Positions 12,562 through 23,149 of a stretch of 64,000 bases of DNA are shown here, piece after piece. A program made the translations under genes and the position numbers. Numbering within the stretch: position 1 is the stretch's first letter; every line of letters starts with the position of its first letter. This stretch comes from Thereva unica. Its lineage: Eukaryota; Arthropoda; Insecta; Diptera; Therevidae. Under the pieces are notes generated by a model. That model did no database searches and was not told the DNA's origin. It was given only the letters and a program-made list of their open reading frames with translations. The stretch spans positions 97,266,070 through 97,330,069 of the forward strand of contig OX465282.1 in assembly GCA_949987705.1 (NCBI GenBank). The letters run 5' to 3'.

Positions 12562-12759
12562 CTATGCCAATAAAACAGTTACTCCCCAAAATAATTGGTT
12601 TTTACATCTTAAATCTCGCGGTGTTCTGTTAATAGATACTTTATTTACCATTGTACACTCATCGCATTCCCAGACAGCCATTATGCAGTCTTGTAAAACT
12701 TTAGATTTTTTCCACGCAGGATTTTCCATATGATCTTCTTCGATCGGTATCTTAAGCAT
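12562..12759 (-). CDS. unrecognised 65-codon ORF inside the Helitron-like element
   Basis: Lies upstream of the 83-codon ORF on the same strand but in a different frame. It contains a CxxC (ECDEC) and basic residues. It may be a fragment of the same captured or decayed gene. No family assigned. Confidence 0.2.
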   Translation of the reverse strand: MLKIPIEEDHMENPAWKKSKVLQDCIMAVWECDECTMVNKVSINRTPRDLRCKNQLFWGVTVLLA

Positions 12760-13146
12760 AGAATGAGCTGTACTCTACACATACACTTTTATTTCGTATC
12801 CATACCGAGAGCGTTGTAAAAAAAGGTAGTCCGCCATTTTGTTAGCTGTTTCTGAGATTAGCCCGAACAAACAGACAGACATACAGACAGACAAAAATTT
12901 TAAAAATGCGTGATTTCGTTTTAAAATCATGTAAATAACCATATAAAATTAAAAGAACACAATTATTTTGAAATCACAGACAGACAGTCCAATTATATTT
13001 ATATAGATAAGTAACTATTTGGTTAATTTTTGAATTATTGCGTAATTTAACAACCGGCTCGCCGATTTTTTTTATTGCCAACAAACGGCTCGCGTGAGCC
13101 GGTCCGAGCCGGCTCCAGCACACCACTGGGTACATGTGACTGTGGC

Positions 13147-13946
13147 TTCTTCTTCTTCTTCTTTAAACTCTTTTAATCCCTCATGGGACATAGGGCGGAA
13201 ACAGTTGCCCTCCAGCGGATTCTGTTTTGCGCGCGACAGCTCTTAGCTCCGACCAGGATCTCCCAGTTGTTGCGGCTTCTTCTAGTAGGGTTCTCCTCCA
13301 CATTGTTCTAGGTCTTCCTACTCGACGGGAACCTTGCGGATTCCAGTCAAGGGCCTGTTTGGCTAGATTTTCGTTTTCGCGACGCAAGGTGTGGCCAACC
13401 CAATTCCATTTCCTTCGCCTGATTTGGTCGTCTATCCTTTCTTGGCCGGCACGGCGCCATAGTTCTTCGTTTGAAATTCTGTCTTGCCAGCGGATTTTTA
13501 GGATACGACGAAGGCATCTGTTGATGAAGACTTGTAGGCGCCCTGGGATGAATTGGGTGACTTTCATGTTTCGCAACCGTACAAAAGTACTGCCTTAACG
13601 TTGGAGTTGAACAGCCGCAATTTGGTGTTAGTGGAGATCACCGTTGATCTCCATATGCGGGACAGGCATGCATATGCGCCTCGTGCTTTATTTATTCTGG
13701 AACTTACGTCTTCTTCTGCCCCACCATTTTCGGTAATAATGCTACCGAGGTAGCAGAATTTATTTGCCAGTTCCACGTCACGGTTATTCAGCGCTGTCCG
13801 TTCAATGGTGTTTGCATTTATCCGCATTTCTTTAGTTTTAGTCGGATTTAGCCTTAAGCCTGCTGGACTACTTTCTGTTGCCAAATTGTTTAACATGTTT
13901 TTGAGGTCCTGGTGTCTGTGGGCCAGCAAACAGATATCATCGGCGT
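13147..13946 (-). mobile_element. older RTE-type LINE, 3' portion (separated by a younger insertion)
   Basis: This is the downstream third of a minus-strand EN-RT LINE, from the YADD motif region to a GAA-repeat tail at about 13147-13162. Its other part is 17244-19724. GTGACTGTGGC flanks the whole composite (13136-13146 and 19725-19735), the 11-bp target duplication of this older insertion. Confidence 0.9.
13181..13946 (-). pseudogene. RTE reverse transcriptase C-terminal part
   Basis: Two overlapping frames (13929-13564 and 13576-13181) encode the RT thumb region (NNLATES, GLRLNPTKTKEMRI, FCYLGSIITENGG) and the C-terminal block (ELWRRAGQERIDDQIRRRKW, GRPRTMWRRT). A frameshift near 13570 separates them and another changes the last residues. 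The sequence is closely similar to residues 733-991 of the intact copy at 14232-17207. Confidence 0.9.
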
Positions 13947-13958
13947 AGTCGAGATCCT

Positions 13959-16900
13959 AGCTAACAAAGACCTTGGAAGGTGGTGACACCCGATTTGTCA
14001 CTACTGTTAAAATCCGAGAAGATCCACTGCATACAAACACCTAGCAGACCTGTTAGCAAGTCCTAATCCCACCTCCCCGCGGTGCCCCCTGGGGTACTTC
14101 TTCGGAAGGAGCTAACGGGAGACGGGCGAATGGCGAGCTCTCTGCGCCACAAAACAGAGTTTTAAGTCGGTTGGGCTGAGGGTTAGCAACCCGCTCCCAT
14201 AAAAAACACCATTGCTACGAATCGGCAAACAATGCCTCGGAACCGGATGGACAACACGACGACGACCTTTGCTTTTCGAACAAGGACACGAATCGGATCA
14301 TGGAATGTGAGAACAATGCTTGCTGAGGGACGGCTGGATGAAGTCCTCAACGAGATGAATCGATATAAAATCAAGATCATGGGACTTAGCGAGACCAGAT
14401 GGCCCGATGCGGGGGAACATATCTGCCCAAATGGTGAGTCCTTCTTATATTCTGGGAGAAATGAAACTGAAAGCCGTAGGAGTGGCGTTGGCGTAATACT
14501 CACCAAAGAAGCCAGGTCCAGCCTCATTAGCTGGTCACCAGTTTCTGAGAGGATTATTACCGTGCGCCTGCGTACCAGGCTAAGAAGTACTACGGTAGTC
14601 CAATGCTATGCTCCAACTGAAGACGCAGAAGATGACATCAAAGACGAGTTCTATATGCGACTGAATGAGGTTTTTCGCTCTATTCCAAGGGGAGACATCA
14701 TTGTATTAATGGGTGACTTAAACGCACAAATCGGCCGCGACAACACCGGTCTTGAACAAACAATTGGAAAACAAGGCCTAAGCCAAGTTACCAATAACAA
14801 TGGTGAGCTTTTCGTTGACTTTTGTAGTTCCCATCAACTAATGGTAGGTGGAACTTACTTTTGCCACAAGAAGATACACAAAGAGACCTGGGTATCACCC
14901 GATGGTAGAACGAGAAATCAGATAGATCACGTGGCCGTCAGCCGCAGATGGAGAACCATTCTGGAGGATGTCAGGAGCTTCAGGGGAGCGGACACTGGAA
15001 GCGACCACCATTTGGTAGTAGCAACTATTCGCCTTAGAATCGCTGCAATCAGAAACGTTCAACGCGATGTTATAAACCGTAGACGGTTTAACGTTGACCT
15101 TCTGCAGGAGACCGCTAAAAAGCGAGAATTTGCTGGAAACCTGCAGCAAATATTAAACCAGCAAACCGTTTCTGACGACACAAATATTGAAGAGCTGTGG
15201 AGTAGAACAAAGGGCGCTATATTGACGGCTGCGGAAACGAGCGTCGGTTATGTCCAGAGAAACATGCAACATTGGATCTCGGACACTACCTGGCAAAAAA
15301 TAGAACGCAGGAGGGCCCTCAAAAATAACGTAAACTCTACAAGCGACCCGGAAAGACGTCACCAACTTGAACGGGAATATTCCCAATTACACCGGGAAGT
15401 AAAGAGAAGTGTGCGGCGTGATAAAAGGCAGCAGATAAATGAGCTCGCAGAAAAAGCGGAAAACGCGGCAAACACAGGCAACAGTAAAGTGCTGTACCAA
15501 ATTACTAAACAGCTCTCGGGAAAGCACTCTACTAAAAAGCATGCCGTAAAGAGTGCGGATGGGAGGCTGCTGTGCAGCGACGAGGAGCAACTCCAAAGAT
15601 GGAGAGATTACTTCTTCGCCGCCCTGAATGGTTCACTTGCACAGGAACCTCAGGAAAACAGCAACAATGCACAGCCGATAAGAATCAACACCCGGGCCCC
15701 ATCCAAGACGGAAATAGTAACCGCAATTCATGCGATGGCCAATGGTAAAGCAGCTGGAAAAGATGGCATCCCGGCAGAATTGTTGAAAGCCGATTCAAGC
15801 CTCATAGCAGATGCGCTTCAGCCAATCCTGGAAATAGCATGGAACACCTGTACCTTTCCGGAGGATTGGACGGAAGGTATCATAGTCAAAATACCAAAAA
15901 AGGGGGACCTAACAATATGCGACAACTGGAGAGGCATCTGTCTATTATCTACTGTGGGTAAAATCTTGTCCCACGTTATATTATCAAGGATAAGAGAGGC
16001 AGTAGACCGAACGCTTAGAAGGCAGCAGGCCGGATTCAGGAAGGGCCGCTCATGTATAGACCATATTAACACCTTGAGAATCATAGTGGAGCAGTCTACT
16101 GAATTCCGATCCCCCCTTTACCTAGCTTTCGTAGATTATGAGAAAGCGTTCGACTCGGTTAATAGGAGCTTTATATGGCAGGCATTACGGCGACGTGGAC
16201 TGCCTGATAAAATAATAGAATTGATAAAAGCCCTTTACAACAATTCCAAATGCAGAGTTCTCCATAATGGAAAATTATCCGACAGCTTCGAGGTGAATTC
16301 AGGAGTACGACAAGGATGTCTACTTTCGCCATTACTATTTCTTATAGTAATAAATGACATCCTTGTCGACGCTCTAGATAATAGAACAGGCGGCATACAA
16401 TGGGGTTTGCTAGACCGCCTTAAGGACCTCGACTACGCGGATGATATCTGTTTGCTGGCCCACAGACATCAGGAGCTAAAAAACATGTTAAACAATTTGG
16501 CAACAGAAAGTAGTCTAGCAGGCTTAAGGCTGAATCCGAACAAAACCAAAGAAATGCGGATAAATGCAAACACACTTGAACGAACTGCGCTGAATAACCG
16601 TGACGTGGAACTGGTAGATAAATTCTGCTACCTCGGTAGCATTATTACCGAAAATGGCGGTACAGAAGAAGACGTCAGTTCCAGAATAAATAAAGCACGA
16701 GGCGCATATGCATGCCTGTTCCGCATATGGAGATCAACGGAGATCTCAACTAACACCAAATTGCGGCTGTTCAACTCCAACGTTAAGGCAGTTCTTTTGT
16801 ACGGTTGCGAAACATGGAAAGTCACCCAATTCATCACAGGGCGCCTACAAGTCTTCATCAACAGATGCCTGCGTCGTATCCTAAAAATCCGCTGGCCAGA

Positions 16901-17231
16901 TAGAATTTCAAATGAAGAGCTATGGCGCCGTGCCGGCCAAGAAAGGATAGACGACCAAATCAGGCGAAGGAAATGGAATTGGGTTGGCCACACCTTGCGA
17001 CGCGATAACGAAAACCTAGCCAAACAGGCCCTTGACTGGAACCCGCAAGGATCCCGTCGAGTTGGAAGACCTAGAACAACGTGGAGGAGGACCCTACTAG
17101 CAGAGGCCGCAACAACTGGGAGATCCTGGTCAGAGCTGAGAGCTGTCGCGCAAAACAGAGTCCGCTGGAGGGCAACTGTTTCCGCCCTATGTCCCATGAG
17201 GGATTAAAGGGGCACAAAGAAGAAAGAAGAA
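13959..17231 (+). mobile_element. young full-length RTE-type LINE inserted in the older copy
   Basis: AGTCGAGATCCT occurs immediately before (13947-13958) and after (17232-17243) the element, a perfect 12-bp target duplication inside the minus-strand copy. About 270 bp of 5' UTR precedes the ORF. The 3' UTR is only about 25 bp and ends in AAGAAGAAAGAAGA. Compared with the older copy, only a 5' G tract and a few bases are missing. The perfect duplication and open ORF indicate a recent insertion. Confidence 0.93.
14232..17207 (+). CDS. RTE-type LINE endonuclease-reverse transcriptase, intact 991 aa
   Basis: A complete retrotransposon polyprotein that would nick genomic DNA and reverse-transcribe its own RNA at the nick. 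The ATG follows the conserved 5' UTR. Endonuclease motifs: GSWNVRTML (about 20), LSETRWP (about 51), YAPTED, GDLNAQIG (about 160) and GSDHHLVVA (about 256). RT motifs: GKDGIPAELL (about 508), NWRGICLLS, RQQAGFRKGRSC, FVDYEKAFDS (about 633), GVRQGCLLSP (about 691) and DYADDICLL (about 735). The C-terminus carries the GRPRTTWRR and NRVRWRATVSALC block often annotated in insects as 'craniofacial development protein 2-like', a misnomer for this family. No stop or frameshift is present. The gene may be active; expression is unknown. Confidence 0.95.
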   Translation: MPRNRMDNTTTTFAFRTRTRIGSWNVRTMLAEGRLDEVLNEMNRYKIKIMGLSETRWPDAGEHICPNGESFLYSGRNETESRRSGVGVILTKEARSSLISWSPVSERIITVRLRTRLRSTTVVQCYAPTEDAEDDIKDEFYMRLNEVFRSIPRGDIIVLMGDLNAQIGRDNTGLEQTIGKQGLSQVTNNNGELFVDFCSSHQLMVGGTYFCHKKIHKETWVSPDGRTRNQIDHVAVSRRWRTILEDVRSFRGADTGSDHHLVVATIRLRIAAIRNVQRDVINRRRFNVDLLQETAKKREFAGNLQQILNQQTVSDDTNIEELWSRTKGAILTAAETSVGYVQRNMQHWISDTTWQKIERRRALKNNVNSTSDPERRHQLEREYSQLHREVKRSVRRDKRQQINELAEKAENAANTGNSKVLYQITKQLSGKHSTKKHAVKSADGRLLCSDEEQLQRWRDYFFAALNGSLAQEPQENSNNAQPIRINTRAPSKTEIVTAIHAMANGKAAGKDGIPAELLKADSSLIADALQPILEIAWNTCTFPEDWTEGIIVKIPKKGDLTICDNWRGICLLSTVGKILSHVILSRIREAVDRTLRRQQAGFRKGRSCIDHINTLRIIVEQSTEFRSPLYLAFVDYEKAFDSVNRSFIWQALRRRGLPDKIIELIKALYNNSKCRVLHNGKLSDSFEVNSGVRQGCLLSPLLFLIVINDILVDALDNRTGGIQWGLLDRLKDLDYADDICLLAHRHQELKNMLNNLATESSLAGLRLNPNKTKEMRINANTLERTALNNRDVELVDKFCYLGSIITENGGTEEDVSSRINKARGAYACLFRIWRSTEISTNTKLRLFNSNVKAVLLYGCETWKVTQFITGRLQVFINRCLRRILKIRWPDRISNEELWRRAGQERIDDQIRRRKWNWVGHTLRRDNENLAKQALDWNPQGSRRVGRPRTTWRRTLLAEAATTGRSWSELRAVAQNRVRWRATVSALCPMRD

Positions 17232-17243
17232 AGTCGAGATCCT

Positions 17244-19433
17244 TAAGGCGGTCTACCAAACCCCATTGTATGCCGCCTGTTCTACTATCTAGAGCGTCAA
17301 CAAGGATGTCATTTATTACTATAAGAAATAGTAATGGAGAAAGTAGGCATCCTTGCCGTACTCCTGAGCTCACCTCAAAGCTGTCGGATAATTTTCCATT
17401 ATGGAGAACTCTGCATTTGGAATTGTTATATAGGGCTTTTATCAATTCTATTATTTTATCAGGCAGTCCACGTCGCCGTAGTGCCTGCCAAATGAAGCTC
17501 CTATTAACCGAGTTGAACGCTTTTTCATAGTCTACGAAAGTAAGGTAAAGGGGGGGTCGGAATTCAGTAGACTGCTCCACTATTATTCTCAAGGTCTTAA
17601 TATGATCAATACAGGAGCGGCCCTTCCTGAATCCGGCCTGCTGCCTCCTAAGCGTTCGGTCAACTGCCTCACTTATCCTAGATAGTAATATATGGGACAA
17701 AATTTTGCTCACTGTAGATAGTAAACAGATGCCTCTCCAATTGTCGCATATTGTTAGGTCCCCCTTTTTTGGTATTTTGACTATGATACCTTCCGTCCAA
17801 TTCTCCGGAAAGGTACAGGTGTTCCATGCTATTTCTAGGATTGGCTGAAGCGCATCTGCTATGAGGCTTGAGTCGGCTTTCAACAATTCTGGCGGGATGC
17901 CATCTTTCCCAGCTGCTTTACCATTGGCCATCGCATGAATTGCGGTTACTATTTCCGTCTTGGATGGGGCCCGAGTGGCGATTCTTATTGGCTGTGCATT
18001 GTTGCTGTTTTTCTAAGGTTCCTGTGTAAGTGTACCATTCAGGGCGGCGAAGAAGTAATCTCTCCATCTTTGGAGTTGCTCCTCGTCGCTGCACAGCAGC
18101 CTTCCATCCGCACTCTTAACGGCATGCTTTTTAGTAGAGTGCTTTCCCGAGAGCTGTTTAGTGATTTGGTACAGCACCTTACTGTTGCCTGTGTTTGCCG
18201 CGTTTTCCGCTTTTTCTGCGAGCTCGTTTATCTGCTGCCTTTTATCACGCCGGACACTTCTCTTAACTTCCCGATGTAATTGGGAGTATTCCCGTTCTAG
18301 TTGGCGACGTCTTTCCGGGTCGTTTGTAGAGTTAACGTTATTTTTGAGGGCCCTTCTGCGTTCTATTTTTTGCCAGGTTGTGTCCGAGATCCAGTGTTGC
18401 TGGTTTCTTTGGACATAACCGATGCTCGTTTCCGCAGCCGTCAATATCGCGCCCGTTGTCCTACTCCACAATTCTTCAATATTTGCGTCGTCAGAAACGT
18501 TGTGCTGGTTTAATATTTGCTGTAGGTTTCCAGCAAATTCCCGCTTTTTAACGCTCTCCTGCAGGAGGTCTACGTTAAACCGTCTACGGGTTCTTAGTTT
18601 GTTGCACGTTTCTGATTGCGGCGATTTTAAGGCGAATAGTTGCTACAACCAAATGGTGGTCGCTTCCAGTATCCGCTCCCCTGAAACTCCTGACATCCTC
18701 AAGAATAGTTCTCCATCTGCGGCTGACGGCCACTTGATCTATCTGATTTCTCGTTCTACCCTCGGGCGATACCCAGGTCTCTTTGTGTATCTTCTTGTGA
18801 CAAAAGTAAGTTCCACCTACCATGAGTTGGTGGGAACTACAAAAGTCAACGAAAAGTTCACCATTGTTATTGGTAACTTGGCTTAGGCCTTGGTTGCCAA
18901 TTGTGTTTTCAAGGCCGGTGTTGTCACGGCCGATCTGTGCGTTTAGGTCACCCATTAAAACAATGATGTCTCCCCCTTGGAATAGAGCGAAAAACCTCAT
19001 TCAGTCACATATAGATGTCGTCCTTGATGTCATCTTCTGCGTCTTCAGTTGGAGCATAGCATTGGACTACCGTAGTACTTCTTAGTCTGGTACGCAGGCG
19101 CACGGTAATAATCCTCTCAGAAACTGGTGACCAGCTAATGAGGCTGGACCTGGCTTCTTTGGTGAGTATTACACCAACGCCACTCCTACGGCTTTCAGTT
19201 TCGTTTCTACCAGAATATAAGAAGGACTCACCGTTTGGGCAGATATGTTCCCCCGCATCGGGCCATCTGGTCTCGCTAAGTCCCATGATCTTGATTTTAT
19301 ATCGATTCATCTCGTTAAGGACTTCATCCAGCCGTCCCTTAGCAAGCAGTGTTCTCACATTCCATGATCCGATTCGTGTCCTTGTTCGAAAAGCAAAGGT
19401 CGTCGTCGTGTTGTCCATCCGGTTCCGAGGCAT
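17244..19433 (-). pseudogene. RTE endonuclease-RT, N-terminal and central part, degraded
   Basis: The start codon at 19433 and the MPRNRMDNTTTTFAF N-terminus match the intact copy. A stop after the EDDIKDDIYM codons (about 19005), further lesions near 18584 and 18471, and a stop near 18013 break the frame. Open pieces are 19433-19005, 19000-18584, 18471-18013 and 17931-17244. The RT core is present except motif C, which lies on the other side of the younger insertion. Confidence 0.9.
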
Positions 19434-19724
19434 TGTTTGCCGATTCGTAGCAATGGTGTTTTTTATGGGAGTGGGTTGCTAACCCTCAGCCCAACCGACT
19501 TAAAACTCTGTTTTATGGCGCAGAGAGCTCGCCATTCGCCCGTCTCCCGTTAGCTCCTTCCGAAGAAGTACTCCAGGGGGCACCGCGCGGAGGTGAGATT
19601 AGGACTTGCTAACAGGTCTGCTAGGTGTTCGTCTGCAGTGACTTTTCTCGGGTCTTGACAGAAGTGACAAATCGGGTGCCACCACTTTCCGAGGCCTTTG
19701 TTAGCCGTTCGCCCCCCCCCCCCC
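17244..19724 (-). mobile_element. older RTE-type LINE, 5' portion
   Basis: The 5' two-thirds of the minus-strand copy, interrupted exactly after the codons for DRLKDLD, just before YADD. The 5' end (right side) is a run of 13 C on the plus strand (G in the element), followed by the 11-bp duplication GTGACTGTGGC at 19725-19735. Confidence 0.92.
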
Positions 19725-19919
19725 GTGACTGTGGCGTCCTCATTAATCAAACGAAAATTGGCAACACGGAGTTTGTACTCCTTGTATAGTTTTAAAACAC
19801 ATGCTGGCTCACAATAGCAGAAAGCACCTAAGGATACATGCAACTTGCAATGGAATAGGTCTGTCCTAGTAGTCATATATGGTGTGCTAGCCCACTAAAC
19901 TGAGGTGTAGAAAACTATT

Positions 19920-21060
19920 GAGATGACACAGCTAATTACATTCTATTTGTCATACCCTTTCCTTGAATACCCATGGCGGAGGTCGTGGAATACAAATGCA
20001 AAATTCAGCTGCCATCTTGGAACAGACATCTTGATTTTTTTACAAAATGGTCCGATTGCATTGTCGCTCGAAATATGCAATGTGCAAAATTTCTTGTTGA
20101 TAGGTTATATTTCCTACTTTTTATTCCTTCCGCCGTCTTTCACCATCTTGTGCTGGCCGCCATTTTGAATTTTATATAATGTCGCACAGCTAATTGCATT
20201 CTACCTACTCATAATACCCTTTCATTTGATACCTATGTCGGGGATTGAGAAACACAATTGCAAAATTCGGCCGCCATCTTGGAGCCGCCATTTTGATTTG
20301 TTTACAAAAATATTATATGTATATGGGTAAAATTTGGAGTTGATTGGTTACATGAAAGCGGGTCAAAATCAAGTTGCAATGACGTCATACAGCTTACTTT
20401 CTTACTTACTGTCAAAGGAGAAGGTAAACCGCCATTTTGTGTTGGCTGCCATTTTAAATTTGGAATGAAGCGACACAGATAATAGTATTCTACTTGTCTC
20501 ACCCTATGGTTTTGTGTTGGCCGCCATTTTGTGCTCGCCGCCATTTTGAATTTGGAATGACGCCACACAGCTATTTTTATTCAACTTGTTATATCCTTTT
20601 ATTTGACACCCATACCAATCGAGTGGCCTGCAAAGAAAAATATAATCCGCCATTTTTAATTTAGAGTGACGCCACACGCCACAGTATTCTTCTTGTAATA
20701 CCCTTTCATTTGATACACATACCGAGTGGCTTGTAAAGAAAAGGTCAGTGATAATCCTTTAAAATTATCCCCCGTTTTGGGTTGGCCGCCATTTTGTATT
20801 TGCCGCCCTTTTTAACTTGGAATGACGCCACGCAGCTAATAGTATTCTACTTGTCATAGCCTTTGATTTGATACGCCGAGTGGCTTCTAAAGAAAAAGGT
20901 AATCCGCCATTTTGAATTTGGAAGGAACACAGCTAATTGTATTATATTTATCATACCCTTTCAGTTGATACCCATGGCGGGGATCGGGAAACACAATTGC
21001 GAAATTTGGCCGCCATTTTGGTTTTTTTTACAAAAATGTCATATTGAATTGTTACGTGAA
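19920..21060 (+). repeat. 'GCCATTTTG' repeat array, diverged tandem units
   Basis: Seven or more diverged units built from GCCGCCATTTTGAATTTGG, AATGACGCCACACAGCTAAT, GTATTCTACTTGTCATACCC, TTTCATTTGATACCCAT and AAAGAAAAAGGTAATCCGCC. Longer units add TTTTTTACAAAATGGTC and a GGTTACATGAAAG...CAAAATCAAGTTGCAA block. Related pieces occur at 23185-23530 (reverse), 41160-41260, 42100-42460 and 45400-45640 (reverse). Confidence 0.85.
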
Positions 21061-21575
21061 CTATACATATGGGCAAAAGTTGGGGTTGATTGGTTACATA
21101 AAAGTGCACGTTTCGTTTCTTTTTTTTGCTTTTGTGTCAAATATTTCCTCTGCAATTCCCTTTTTTCTATTTTTGTTGAGCGCCATCTACCCGATCGCAT
21201 TCGTACCATGCGGTTTACCCATATTTAGTCAAAATACAGATTCTGTGGAAGTGGAAGTTTCAGCTCAATCTGCCGGCTATTTTTTTCAGTTTTAGTGTCG
21301 CATTACAAACAAGACATTCATTTTTATATATGTATAGTATATAGAGATAGGAGTAGGTTAAAAATCAATAAATTAAAAACAAATTTTTAATTCAGTCTAA
21401 AAGCAATCTTAACTTAATTTTTTAAAACACATTTTTTTTACAATTTTGAATCATATTATCTAAACAAAGTCAGTATGGAAATTTAAATGAAAACATTAAA
21501 AGTATTTTATATTAAATGTAAAAAATCTTAACGCTTAAACGTAATTATAAAAAAAATTCACAATACAACTAACGA

Positions 21576-21807
21576 CTATCCCGAGAATGTTACCCCTGAA
21601 CCACCGGCGTTCGACAGTGCTACATTTATTTTTTGTCCATTTGGTAAATTGTATGTTTGACTAGCTGAGAATCCACCTGTTGAATGAACCCCACCTGGTC
21701 CACCCGAAAATCCGTGTGTTATTGAATTTGATGCTGATGCTCCAAATCCGCCCCCTTGAAATCCTTGAGTTTGCCCGCTAGACGCTGAACCGGTGAAGGT
21801 AGGTCCT
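21576..21807 (-). CDS. glycine-rich secreted preproprotein, exon 3 of 3
   Basis: The acceptor TCTTTTAGCAG gives exon 3 starting at 21807 (or 21810 if the earlier AG is used; both keep frame). It supplies one base to a split Arg codon and then 76 residues to the TAG at 21578-21576. The product is a Gly/Ser/Asn-rich tail with GGGFGASAS, GFSGGPGG, GGFSASQTYNLPNGQ and a final GGSGVTFSG. It follows the dibasic RSPRR, so it is probably the mature secreted part. Such tails occur in insect cuticle and silk proteins and in attacin-like or other glycine-rich antimicrobial peptides. The sequence does not settle which. Confidence 0.75.
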
Positions 21808-21899
21808 CTGCTAAAAGATAAAATTGCTTTAGGTATTTGTTACAATATATTTCAAATATTAATGCTAATCTCTTCTTGATCAAGAAATGTCAAAGTGTA

Positions 21900-22950
21900 A
21901 TATCAAAGTACTTTGCATTATCGTTATCAAAGTTGAATTACTTAAAAACTATAAAAATACGGATGTGTGCAGGCAAAAATTGTAACTTGTGATAAATTGC
22001 TGCGTTTTTTTTTTAAATTATTTGGTTACGGTGTTTTTTTTATAAAAATTTAAAACTTTATAAAAATTCGAAACTTCAATTTTGAAATGTCATACGCAGT
22101 GGCGGACGTGCGGTGGTCCACTTACTCATTCCATTAACTTCATTATAGATTCATTTGTTGACACAAAAAATCGCCAATTTTTTGTTGACTTGGTTACCGT
22201 CAAGGAAACTGACGTCATTTTGAAATGATCGCAAATTTTCAATATAGATGACGTCTTTACTATAAAGGTCAGTGATAATCTTTTAAATGACACAACTTAA
22301 TTAAGTTTTTGTGTATAGTTGTTTTCAAACCTCGTGACATCCCGCGCATATTCCCCAGCTAAGCTCTTAAAAATGTTTAAAAGTTCAGACAAAAGCTTCA
22401 GTTAACTCCTCCTATCAAATCACTTGTTGCCATGTAAACAGTGGGGACTGCGTATTGCTACCGGGAGGTGTATCTTTCTGGGACTTCAATGATTATTTAA
22501 AAAATTTACAAATTATGACTGAAAAACACCCGTTTTTATATATTTTTTAATTTTAAGGTTTTTATATTTTACACATATGCCACAGAAATAATTTGTAGTA
22601 ATTTCTACTAAAAAATACGATATTTGTGTTTTTATCACTTTGATTACTAGATTTTTGACATTTTCCGCCAGTCGCAAGCGCGCTTCTGCCTGGGGAGGTT
22701 GTGTTGCTTGCGGCTGCGGAGAACTCTCAATTTATGAATGAAAATGTTCATATCTTTAAAAGAAATTTTTCCAGCAATTCTTTTAATTTATTTTAAATTT
22801 AGGGATGAGAAATATTTAGCATAATTATAGTAAAATTATGCTTATTACGATGGATAAACTGCCTTTGTTGAGCAGGAGTTTTACATGTATTTAAAAGCTC
22901 TGCTCAATACATATAAAGATTACTTAACTTTATTCATCCGGCATGCGCAC
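21900..22950. other. intron 2 sequence of the glycine-rich gene, no recognised feature
   Basis: AT-rich sequence between exon 3 and the repeats at 22960. No further exon with matching phase was found, and none is needed. Confidence 0.5.
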
Positions 22951-22959
22951 ATCCCTTCC

Positions 22960-23105
22960 CAAATTATTTTGTTGAGTTTTTTCTGCGTTTGTTGCCTTTT
23001 TAAGCTAAAAGAGGGGAAATGATAGAACAATATTTATAAAATTTGGCAATGAGGTGCGCAGAACTGTTCAAATTTTTTGTGCCACGGAGTTTGAAAAAAT
23101 CTATA
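22960..23105 (-). repeat. dispersed repeat, inverted relative to 63570-63700
   Basis: The block GGCAATGAGGTGCGCAGAAC, AAATTTTTTGTGCCACGGAG and TTTGAAAAAATCTATAC, with a GCGTTTGTTGCC end, is repeated in reverse at 63570-63700. It is probably a MITE fragment. Confidence 0.7.
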
Positions 23106-23149
23106 CAAGGGTGATTCCTGAGCATAAAAAACTAGTTGTATGTTGTATG

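Larger units (their letters stand above)
11721..13007 (-). mobile_element. Helitron-like element nested in the hAT element
   Basis: On the minus strand the 5' end reads A|TCTATATAAATATAATTGG, followed by CTGTCTGTCTG tracts and TTCGGGCTAATCTC. The 3' end reads GCGTTTCGACGC (4-bp stem with TTCG loop), ACGCGGGTTTTCG, then CTAG|T. TC and CTAG termini, a hairpin near the 3' end, an A/T insertion site and no duplication are the Helitron hallmarks. Its 5' end is nearly the same as that at 63823. No Rep/helicase domain is visible, so it is non-autonomous. Two minus-strand ORFs lie inside it. Confidence 0.7.
11274..13128. mobile_element. non-autonomous hAT element with 8-bp target duplication
   Basis: The element begins CAGGGGTGTGTTGG and ends CCAGCACACCACTG, giving imperfect hAT-type CAG...CTG termini. 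GGTACATG precedes it (11266-11273) and follows it (13129-13136) exactly, an 8-bp duplication diagnostic for hAT. CCGGCTCGC words recur near both ends. Without the Helitron at 11721-13007 it is about 568 bp and carries no transposase. Confidence 0.85.

Noticed and set aside
16628..17197. Long 189-codon minus frame opposite the RTE C-terminus
   Set aside because: Antisense shadow of the RT ORF; the same shadow appears opposite the other RTE copies.
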